40,387 nucleotides of DNA. Origin: CAYJHC01 sp964369805. GTDB taxonomy: Bacteria; Bacillota; Clostridia; Peptostreptococcales; Anaerovoracaceae. The translations under genes were made by a program, and so were the position numbers. This document shows, piece after piece, positions 34,461-40,387 of the stretch (position 1 is its first letter; every line of letters begins with the position of its first letter). The DNA is taken from NCBI GenBank assembly GCA_964369805.1, contig CAYJFM010000020.1, forward strand, positions 1-40,387, in the 5' to 3' direction. The notes under the pieces were generated by a model. The model did no database searches. It saw only the letters and a program-made list of their open reading frames with translations, and had not been told where the DNA came from.

Positions 34461-35297
34461 CTATACATCTTCTCCAGCATTTGGAACAAACAATGCTTGA
34501 CCATAGTCTTCAACACCATATTCCGCAATTAGAGCTTGTACTTCATCTGATGTAATCCATTCAATAAATGCATTAGCACCATCAATGTTTGTTTCTGGGT
34601 ACATTTCATCGCTTACAGCAATAACCCCATATTGGTTAAGTAGGTTTTCATCAGCTTCACAAACAACTTCAAGGTTCATTTCTACCTCTGAATCGTTTAG
34701 CATTTTTAACCAAGTTCCTCTATCAGCTAATATGTAAGCACCTTGCTCGTTAGCCATAGTAATAGAATCTCCCATGCCTTGTCCAGATTCAGCATAATTA
34801 GGGTTTGAGCTAGTGTCGATTCCTAAATCTTCCCAAATTCCTTTTTCTTTCTTATCTGTACCTGAGTCATCACCTCTTGATAGGAATGTTAATTGTTCAT
34901 CATTAATCTGTGTGAAAAGTGCAGAAATATCTTCTGTATGCTCTAAGCCTTCTTTTGGACCAAGTACTACAAAGTCATTGTACATTACTGGAACTCTTTC
35001 AACTCCATAGCCATCAGCAACAAATTCTTCTTCACTAGATTTAGCATGGACTAAAACTACATCAACATCTCCGTTTTCTCCCATTTCTAAAGCTTCACCA
35101 GTACCTACCGAAGTGTATTCTAGCGTGTAACCTGTATCTTCAGTAAAGATTGGACTTAAGTAGTCTAAAAGACCAGTGTCTGCTGTACTTGTAGTTGTAG
35201 CCATAGTTACAGGTTCTTTTTCTTCCTCTGTAGCGCAACCTGTCATTAAGCCCATTACAAGTATCAAGCTTAGTAATAATACTGTTATTTTTTTCAT
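34461..35297 (-). CDS. tupA: Tungstate-binding lipoprotein TupA
   Basis: A 278-residue extracellular binding protein. Residues 1-20 are a lipoprotein signal peptide (MKKITVLLLSLILVMGLMTGC, lipobox LMTGC). The mature protein has TTTSTADTGLLD (~34-45), the oxyanion motif that distinguishes TupA tungstate binders, and the SRGDDSGTDKKEKGIW and YILADRGTWL blocks of the family. Start after AGAAAGGAATGATAAC. The long leader in front suggests metal- or cofactor-dependent control of the whole operon. Confidence 0.94.
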   Translation of the reverse strand: MKKITVLLLSLILVMGLMTGCATEEEKEPVTMATTTSTADTGLLDYLSPIFTEDTGYTLEYTSVGTGEALEMGENGDVDVVLVHAKSSEEEFVADGYGVERVPVMYNDFVVLGPKEGLEHTEDISALFTQINDEQLTFLSRGDDSGTDKKEKGIWEDLGIDTSSNPNYAESGQGMGDSITMANEQGAYILADRGTWLKMLNDSEVEMNLEVVCEADENLLNQYGVIAVSDEMYPETNIDGANAFIEWITSDEVQALIAEYGVEDYGQALFVPNAGEDV

Positions 35298-35322
35298 GTT
35301 ATCATTCCTTTCTAAATTGTGG

Positions 35323-35364
35323 ATAAAAAATATTGCTACTCTCTTCTATGAAAAGGCGCAGCAA
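35323..35364 (-). terminator. Leader terminator upstream of tupA (riboswitch expression platform)
   Basis: On the minus strand TTGCTGC...CTTTTC-ATA-GAAGAG...GTAGCAA (35333-35364) forms a stem of about 13 bp with small bulges, followed by TATTTTTTATCC. It ends 26 bp before the tupA start, inside the leader of the promoter at 35473-35502, so it can only act as an attenuator (or also end readthrough from ureD). Confidence 0.8.
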
Positions 35365-35467
35365 CTACTAGTCAGTACCTTTTCGAACACGGAAGGCATA
35401 GAAATTTCTTTCAATACCCATAGGCCTGCTTTTCTTAGTATTCCGTAGATTCACAGGCTCGGAACTG
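35365..35467 (-). ncRNA. Candidate riboswitch aptamer of the tungstate operon (Moco/Tuco type?)
   Basis: About 100 nt between promoter and leader terminator, less AT-rich than its surroundings and able to fold. A closing stem CAGT-T-CC / GG-T-ACTG encloses three hairpins: GCCTG/CAGGC, GGGTAT/ATGCCT and CCTT/AAGG. An alternative TTCCG/CGGAA pairing would form a pseudoknot with the first. The context (tupA, tupBC, a possible cofactor sulfurase) suggests the molybdenum/tungsten cofactor riboswitch family. I could not match the consensus from memory, so the class is an inference. It is not a T-box (no GGGUGG-type T-box sequence). Confidence 0.45.
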
Positions 35468-35472
35468 TTAAC

Positions 35473-35502
35473 AGTATATATTATTTTTAATATAGTTGTC
35501 AA
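35473..35502 (-). promoter_or_regulatory. Promoter of the tungstate operon
   Basis: On the minus strand a consensus -35 TTGACA (35497-35502), an 18-bp spacer and -10 TATACT (35473-35478). Transcription would start near 35466, giving a leader of about 170 nt. Confidence 0.75.
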
Positions 35503-35546
35503 TATTTTAGCAAGAAAATAACTCCTCAAAGCAAATAAGTTGTATT

Positions 35547-36296
35547 TTAACTCATGCTTGCTAATGTTTTAAATAGCTCATATATCTCATCCCCGCTTTT
35601 ACCTAGCATCCTCACGCTAATTCCCTTACGCAAAGAAGTAACACCTATCAGCATTTTATCTGTAATATTCTCCACAATATAATTTTTTATTTTTTCACTA
35701 TTAAGTGAATAAATAAATAGAAAACCGGTATGAGTATACCCCTCAAATATTCCCATCTTACTATAATCAAGTTTAGCAGGATCAATCACCATATTCTCTC
35801 TTACTACTAATTTATTACCAATGCGAATACTAAGCCTATTGCAAATTTTTTTCATTTGGTGCATCTCTCCCATGTAGACTCTGCCAATTGAAAATATGTC
35901 AGAAAAAACTAAAACCGAATTTTCTTCAACTTCCACATTACTAGTATTCAAAAAATTACTATTCTCATATAAAATTGTAGGCTGAGGAAGGTAGCAAATC
36001 CTTGCCCCTTCTTCAGCTTTAATACTTAATTTTTTTTCACAAAATCCATCACCTGTATTAAATATTTTTTCGTATCCTTGTGAAGTTATTTTAGTGTTTG
36101 AATTTTTGCCGCAGTGTATTTCTAAATCTACAAAGTCACCTTTTAGTACACCTGCACTTGCAGAAAGAATCATTACTTCAGCCTCATCTTTATTATAAAA
36201 TGGTGGGATTAACTTATATGGTGCCTCAAAGTATATGTCTTCATATCTCGTTTTATTGTTTATTACTGCAGTTTTTATTAATATTTTACTATTCAT
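35547..36296 (-). CDS. ureD: Urease accessory protein UreD/UreH
   Basis: A 249-residue urease maturation scaffold that binds the apo-urease and helps insert nickel. Conserved pieces include VMILSASAGVLKGDFVDLEI (family ...GG...GD), TSQGYEKIF (family T..a..kiy), CYLPQPTILYENSNF (family WLPQE.I.f..a.l) and FSDIFSIGRVYMGEMHQM. It lies 8 bp after ureC. The normally adjacent ureE, ureF and ureG are not in this window. No clear terminator follows; the tup promoter begins about 45 bp downstream. Confidence 0.88.
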   Translation of the reverse strand: MNSKILIKTAVINNKTRYEDIYFEAPYKLIPPFYNKDEAEVMILSASAGVLKGDFVDLEIHCGKNSNTKITSQGYEKIFNTGDGFCEKKLSIKAEEGARICYLPQPTILYENSNFLNTSNVEVEENSVLVFSDIFSIGRVYMGEMHQMKKICNRLSIRIGNKLVVRENMVIDPAKLDYSKMGIFEGYTHTGFLFIYSLNSEKIKNYIVENITDKMLIGVTSLRKGISVRMLGKSGDEIYELFKTLASMS

Positions 36297-36304
36297 CTAT
36301 TACC

Positions 36305-38020
36305 CTAGAACATGAAATATCTGCTTGCCAATGAAAGTTCATCAAGAGGGTCGCATTTTATTTCTTCACCATTAACCTTTACTGTATATGTATCCGGATT
36401 GACATCAATATCTGCTATTACATCATTAAATTCCATGTCGATTTTAGATACGCTTCTACAATTTTTTACTGGAAGTGAAGCTCTATCCCCCATCCCCAAT
36501 TTATTTAATAGGTTTTCCTCATAAGCATACTTAGATAAAAATGTTATATTAGATTTTTCTGTTGCCTTACCCATTGCTCCAAACATATTTCTATATATAA
36601 TTGGCTGTGGGGTTGGAATAGATGCATTTGCATCCCCCATTTTTGCAGCACAAATAGTTCCTCCTTTTATAATAAGCTCTGGTTTTGCCCCAAAGAAAGC
36701 AGGTTTCCAAAGTACAAGATCCGCAACTTTATCAGTTTCAACTGATCCAACATATTCTGAAATACCATGAGCTTTTGCAGGATTGATTGTGTATTTTGAA
36801 ATATATCTCTTTACTCTATAGTTATCATTTCTTTCATTATCCTGCTCAAGGCTGCCTCTTTGTTTTTTCATCTTATCTGCTGACTGCCATGTTCTTATTA
36901 TTACTTCTCCAACTCTTCCCATTGCCTGTGAGTCTGAGCTCATCATTGAAAAAATCCCCATATCATGTAAAATATCTTCTGCTGCTATGGTTTCTGGTCT
37001 AATTCTAGAATCCGCAAAAGCAACATCTTCTGGGTTCTTTTTATCTAAGTGATGGCATACCATTAGCATATCTAAATGCTCATCAATAGTATTTTTAGTA
37101 AATGGCATTGTAGGATTTGTAGATGATGGCAATATGTTACTGTATGATGCTGCCTTAATTATATCAGGAGCATGACCCCCTCCTGCACCTTCAGTATGAT
37201 ATGTATGAATGACTCTATCTCCAATAGCATTTAAGGTATCTTCTACAAAGCCTGCCTCATTAAGGGTATCTGTGTGAATTGAAACTTGAACATCATATTC
37301 ATCTGCAACTGATAAGCAAGAATTAATTGCGCTTGGCGTGGTTCCCCAGTCTTCATGCAGCTTTAATCCTATGGCACCAGCTTTAACCTGTTCAATAAGA
37401 GGCTCTAAAGTCGCACAGTTTCCTTTGCCCAAAAATCCTACCTTCATTGGTATATCTTTTGTAGCTTCTAGCATCCTGTGTAAATTGAACTCGCCTGGGG
37501 TACATGTTGTTGCATTTGTTCCATCCGCCGGCCCTGTGCCACCTCCTATCATAGTTGTAACACCACTGTACAAAGCCGTTTCGATCTGAGTTGGTGAAAT
37601 GAAATGGATATGAGTATCAATGCCACCAGCCGTTAGAATTTTTCCTTCCCCTGCAATAACTTCAGTAGAAGCTCCTATTATCATACCTTCTGTAACACCA
37701 CTCATTACATGTGGATTTCCTGCTTTACCAATTGCAGCAATCTTGCCCATTTTAATACCAACGTCTGCTTTAACTATCCCTGTATAATCCATTATAATTA
37801 CATTAGTGATTACTGTGTCTAAACATTCCTTATCTAAATGCTTTGAAGACTGGCCCATGCCATCTCGAATAGATTTGCCTCCTCCAAACTTTGCTTCATC
37901 ACCGTAAATTGTATAGTCCTTCTCAATTTCAATAATTAAATCAGTATCTGCAAGTCTTACTCTATCTCCTGTTGTTGGTCCAAATATCCTTGCATAAAGT
38001 TCTTTAGTAATCTTTGCCAT
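36305..38020 (-). CDS. ureC: Urease alpha subunit
   Basis: The catalytic subunit hydrolysing urea to ammonia and carbamate. At 571 residues it is full length. The nickel ligands in DTHIHF (~134-139), the carbamylated lysine in GLKLHEDWG (~217), the HTDTLNEAGF loop (~247), the HTYHTEGAGGGHAPD block (~270) and the flap motif MVCHHLD (~318) are all visible, so the enzyme should be active once nickel is inserted. The start overlaps the ureAB stop by one base. Confidence 0.97.
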   Translation of the reverse strand: MAKITKELYARIFGPTTGDRVRLADTDLIIEIEKDYTIYGDEAKFGGGKSIRDGMGQSSKHLDKECLDTVITNVIIMDYTGIVKADVGIKMGKIAAIGKAGNPHVMSGVTEGMIIGASTEVIAGEGKILTAGGIDTHIHFISPTQIETALYSGVTTMIGGGTGPADGTNATTCTPGEFNLHRMLEATKDIPMKVGFLGKGNCATLEPLIEQVKAGAIGLKLHEDWGTTPSAINSCLSVADEYDVQVSIHTDTLNEAGFVEDTLNAIGDRVIHTYHTEGAGGGHAPDIIKAASYSNILPSSTNPTMPFTKNTIDEHLDMLMVCHHLDKKNPEDVAFADSRIRPETIAAEDILHDMGIFSMMSSDSQAMGRVGEVIIRTWQSADKMKKQRGSLEQDNERNDNYRVKRYISKYTINPAKAHGISEYVGSVETDKVADLVLWKPAFFGAKPELIIKGGTICAAKMGDANASIPTPQPIIYRNMFGAMGKATEKSNITFLSKYAYEENLLNKLGMGDRASLPVKNCRSVSKIDMEFNDVIADIDVNPDTYTVKVNGEEIKCDPLDELSLASRYFMF

Positions 38021-38706
38021 TATTTAGTACCTCCAACAAACCCATTTTTTTCAGCTTTTTCTATAGCCTTTTCCGCTTCGCTTTCTTTATCTAGCTTTCC
38101 ACAAACAAGGTCATTATGTCCATGTGCCTCTCTGCTACCGCCTATTTCAGTCAAAGTGACTTCTTTAATTTCACCAGGTTCAAATCTAACTGTTGTCCCA
38201 GATGGAATATCAAGCCTCATTCCATAAGCACAAGCTCTGTCAAATACTAATCCTTTATTTACTTCAAAGAAATGGTAATGCGAACCTACCTGAATAGGTC
38301 TATCTGCAGAATTTATAATACTAATAACAACTGTATTTCTCCCAGCATTAATTTCAATTTCACCATCATCAACTAAAATTTCTCCAGGGATCAATTTGTC
38401 CGTGCATTCAATTGGATTGTGAACAGTAACAAGTTTGGTTCCATCAGGAAAAAGCCCTTCAACTTGAATCTCTTCAATCATTTCAGCTACTCCATCCATG
38501 ACCTGCTCCGATAGCAAAATTTTACGACCATACTGCATTAGCTCAACTACAGACATTCCCTCTCTCGCCTTTTCCAATATTTCAGATGAGATAAGTGCCA
38601 CTGCTTCTGGATAATTAAGTTTAATTCCTTTTGATAATCTTTCCTTTGCTAGATTCCCAGCAAGGTATAGCATTAATTTTTCTTGCTCTCTAGGTAATAA
38701 ATGCAT
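38020..38706 (-). CDS. ureAB: Fused urease gamma/beta subunit
   Basis: A 228-residue protein in which the gamma subunit (residues ~1-100: HLLPREQEKLMLYLAG, KLNYPEAVALIS, MSVVELMQYGR) is joined to the beta subunit (~108-215: IPGEILVDDGEIEINAGR, RPIQVGSHYHFFEVNKGL, GMRLDIPSGTTVRFEPGE), as in Helicobacter UreA. Most Firmicutes have separate ureA and ureB. It is the first gene of the urease operon; GGAGGTGGAAG precedes the ATG. Confidence 0.95.
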   Translation of the reverse strand: MHLLPREQEKLMLYLAGNLAKERLSKGIKLNYPEAVALISSEILEKAREGMSVVELMQYGRKILLSEQVMDGVAEMIEEIQVEGLFPDGTKLVTVHNPIECTDKLIPGEILVDDGEIEINAGRNTVVISIINSADRPIQVGSHYHFFEVNKGLVFDRACAYGMRLDIPSGTTVRFEPGEIKEVTLTEIGGSREAHGHNDLVCGKLDKESEAEKAIEKAEKNGFVGGTK

Positions 38707-38744
38707 CTTCCACCTCCATGTTCTTATAATTATTCATCTTTATT

Positions 38745-38773
38745 ATTATATATTCTAAGCAAAGGAATTACAA
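38745..38773 (-). promoter_or_regulatory. Promoter of the urease operon
   Basis: On the minus strand TTGTAA (38768-38773), a 17-bp spacer and a perfect TATAAT (38745-38750); the start is near 38738, 32 bp before ureAB. No obvious regulator-binding repeats are visible around it. Confidence 0.7.
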
Positions 38774-38872
38774 CTTACTACCTTAGATTCTTTTCTTTTT
38801 TGTTACTAAGGTTGCTCTATATTAATTATATTTCTTTTTATATATAAGGCAAAGTTGGTTTTAGCTAGCTTT

Positions 38873-38912
38873 ATTCTAAAAAAATTTGCCCCTTTAAGGG
38901 CAAATATTTTTT
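38873..38912. terminator. Bidirectional-looking terminator after the DM13 lipoprotein gene
   Basis: ATTTGCCC / GGGCAAAT (38884-38891, 38898-38905), an 8-bp stem with a 6-base loop, is flanked by T-runs on both strands (TTTTTTTAGAA on minus, ATTTTTTACG on plus). On the minus strand it ends the gene stopping at 38924. Confidence 0.8.
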
Positions 38913-38923
38913 ACGTAATCCTA

Positions 38924-39391
38924 TTAAAGATTAAATTCCCCTGAGCTAAAGTCTTCCGAGAAATTATGGCACCAAATTGATACTGCATTATATTGATTTA
39001 CATCGACATTTTGAGAAATTTCATAAACTAGTTCTTCATTTGTGTATTCTCCTTCTAATTTAGGAGAAACCAATTCTCCATATATAAAATCACCATTGTC
39101 ATCATAATTTCCCAATGCTATATATACATCTGGAGCTCCTCCATTGTAATTAAACTCTGAAATCCTTAAAATATTGTTATCCATTATTTCCACTTTTCCT
39201 GAAGTGTCATATTCTCCTTTTGGTATAATAGCAGCTTTTATCACTGCTGCATCTTCATCCGCTTCAGCATGCGCCTGACTTTCTTCTGTAATTTGAGTTT
39301 CCTCAGTTGTAATAGGCTCTTCCTTTTGACTGCAACCTGTCAACAATAAGCATAAAACTAAAACCAATACTATTACTTTTATATTTTTCAT
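38924..39391 (-). CDS. DM13-domain lipoprotein
   Basis: A 155-residue secreted lipoprotein. Residues 1-20 are a signal peptide with lipobox LLTGC, followed by an acidic Thr/Glu linker (~22-50) and a C-terminal domain (~55-155) with SGKVEIMDNNILRISEFNYNGGAPDVYIALG and YNAVSIWCHNFSEDFSSGEFNL. This matches the DM13 fold, in which the Cys before the end is conserved and a redox role has been proposed. Start at 39391 after AAGGAGGGAAAAT; the longer open frame upstream lacks a ribosome binding site. It is transcribed alone. Confidence 0.78.
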   Translation of the reverse strand: MKNIKVIVLVLVLCLLLTGCSQKEEPITTEETQITEESQAHAEADEDAAVIKAAIIPKGEYDTSGKVEIMDNNILRISEFNYNGGAPDVYIALGNYDDNGDFIYGELVSPKLEGEYTNEELVYEISQNVDVNQYNAVSIWCHNFSEDFSSGEFNL

Positions 39392-39518
39392 ATTTTCCCT
39401 CCTTGGGTTTTCACTTAAACATCTGCTGTTTAACACTAAATTATACTAATATATACTGCTTTTTCCCATACCTTAATAATGTTTTGACACTTTATACCCT
39501 ATAAGTTTATTTTCAATC

Positions 39519-39556
39519 AATGAAAAAAGAGACAAACTTTTAAGCCTGCCTCTTTT
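39519..39556 (-). terminator. Terminator after the surface protein gene
   Basis: On the minus strand AAAAGAGGCAGGCTT / AAGTTTGTCTCTTTT (39542-39556, 39525-39539) pairs along 15 bp with three G-U pairs and runs into TTTTTTCATTG. It lies 30 bp after the stop at 39587. Confidence 0.8.
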
Positions 39557-39586
39557 GTTATATACATATTCTACTAAATGATACAA

Positions 39587-40387
39587 TTAAATTGTTGCCT
39601 TATCAAACTCATATCCATTTACATTTTGATTATTTCCATTGCTTTCTTTCTTTTTTGAAACAATCATAATTATTGCTTGTATAACCACTATTGCACCGAA
39701 AATAATGCTGAACTTATCAAATATAATCATCGGTTGTGTGAAGTCTTGAGTAACAATTAGTAGTACAATACTTCCAATTCCTAGTAGTGAAAGTACTATT
39801 GTTGGTACAGTAAATAACTTTCTTTTTTCCTCTTCTGAATTTTCTTCTTTTTTATTTTTTGCTCTGAAAATAATATATGCAATTGCAAGTATAGCTGCAG
39901 CAATTGTCATGATTAAGTCGAACAAACTCCACCCTAACATCTTAAACTCGCCCATAGATGTAGGTACACCATTTTCTACAATCATAGTAGTCTCATAAAC
40001 AGTGTCTCCATACATTACTCTAATTACATGCTCCCCATCTGGTAATGATGCAACAAAATCTGGATTTAGTATAATATTACCATCTGAATCAATATCATAG
40101 TCATCTTGGTCTAATGTAACTCCACCTACTTCAACATCAGTTAGAGGCCCCTCTTCGTCAACACCACCAATAACGATATCTTCATCTTCTTCAACTTCTG
40201 GAGGTACTACTTCTGGCTCTTCAGTTTCTGGTTCTTCCTCTGGTTCTTCAGTTTCAGGCTCTGGAGTTGGCACTGGCACTGGTGTTGGTGTCGGTGTCGG
40301 TGTTGGTGTTGGTGTTGGTGTCGGTGTTGGGGTCGGTGTCGGTGTTGGTGTAGGTGTTGGTTTCGGTGGTGGTGTCGGTCTTGGTGT
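39587..40387 (-). CDS. Cell-surface protein with Thr-Pro repeat and C-terminal membrane helices (cut by right edge)
   Basis: The frame is open from the stop at 39587 to the right edge (266 codons visible); the GTG at 40279 is internal, not a start. From the N-side of the visible part come 13 Thr-Pro dipeptides after TPRPTPPPKP, a Pro/Glu acidic stretch, a small beta domain (VGGVTLDQDDYDIDSDGN...LPDGEHVIRVMYGD) resembling the X2/Ig-like domains of clostridial surface proteins, one helix, a lysine/glutamate-rich loop and two more helices ending with a charged tail. The Thr-Pro part probably spans the wall; the function depends on the missing N-terminal region. Confidence 0.8.
   Translation of the reverse strand, partial: TPRPTPPPKPTPTPTPTPTPTPTPTPTPTPTPTPTPVPVPTPEPETEEPEEEPETEEPEVVPPEVEEDEDIVIGGVDEEGPLTDVEVGGVTLDQDDYDIDSDGNIILNPDFVASLPDGEHVIRVMYGDTVYETTMIVENGVPTSMGEFKMLGWSLFDLIMTIAAAILAIAYIIFRAKNKKEENSEEEKRKLFTVPTIVLSLLGIGSIVLLIVTQDFTQPMIIFDKFSIIFGAIVVIQAIIMIVSKKKESNGNNQNVNGYEFDKATI

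Noticed and set aside
35323..35467. T-box leader in front of tupA
   Set aside because: No GGGTGG-type T-box sequence or specifier-loop arrangement is visible, and the downstream genes are not amino-acid related.
35507..35564. Terminator after ureD formed by TTAGCAAG / CTTGCTAA
   Set aside because: The arms are 42 bases apart, overlap the ureD end and the tup promoter, and no U-tract follows.
39484..39512. Plus-strand promoter starting with TTGACA
   Set aside because: The -10 (TTATTT) is poor and no plus-strand gene follows within the window.

Overview
The window is about 40 kb of AT-rich DNA from a low-GC Gram-positive anaerobe, most likely a member of the Clostridia. The evidence is a PolC-type replicative polymerase, the rimP-nusA-ylxR-ylxQ-infB operon, strong AGGAGG-type ribosome binding sites, sigma-A-like promoters, U-rich intrinsic terminators, the MEP isoprenoid genes dxr and ispG, and tungsten-related genes. 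I cannot name the genus from sequence alone. Almost every gene is on the minus strand; the exceptions are a two-gene ABC exporter (6929-8574) and a YitT-family gene (29118-29981).

Layout, left to right. (1) 1-3313: the translation/transcription operon rimP-nusA-ylxR-ylxQ-infB, read leftward, with infB cut by the left edge. Its promoter and a leader terminator lie at 3231-3313. (2) 3413-6688: a 1091-residue PAS/GAF/GGDEF signalling protein. (3) 6929-8574: an ABC-2 exporter. (4) 8678-18600: pyrH-frr-uppS-cdsA-dxr-rseP-ispG-polC, a nearly gapless series for ribosome recycling, isoprenoid and phospholipid precursors, site-2 proteolysis and replication. (5) 18697-26859: an accessory block with a small membrane protein, a broken aldehyde ferredoxin oxidoreductase (AOR) gene, a TauE/SafE permease, two tandem MurE-like ligases and an OmpR-type two-component system. 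It separates pyrH-frr from rpsB-tsf, which are usually adjacent. (6) 27036-28912: tsf and rpsB with a structured leader. (7) 29118-31651: yitT and a beta-CASP metallo-beta-lactamase protein. (8) 31757-35502: the tungstate transporter tupA / tupB-tupC and a co-transcribed cysteine-desulfurase-like enzyme, behind a long structured leader that ends in a terminator and looks like a riboswitch. (9) 35547-38773: urease structural genes ureAB (fused), ureC and ureD, without ureE, ureF or ureG. (10) 38924-40387: a DM13-like lipoprotein and a cell-surface protein cut by the right edge.

The most notable points are as follows. PolC has lost the whole DEDDh proofreading exonuclease that normally interrupts its PHP domain. 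The nusA operon leader has the promoter-terminator-start layout expected for NusA-dependent attenuation. The tungstate operon leader is a good riboswitch candidate. The tandem MurE paralogs lack the DNPR-type amino-acid recognition motif. The urease cluster lacks its GTPase maturation genes. The two-component operon is preceded by three GACA-centred direct repeats at an exact 11-bp pitch, like PhoP boxes. Apart from the exonuclease-less PolC, I see no large unknown system; the window is mostly core genes with accessory inserts.
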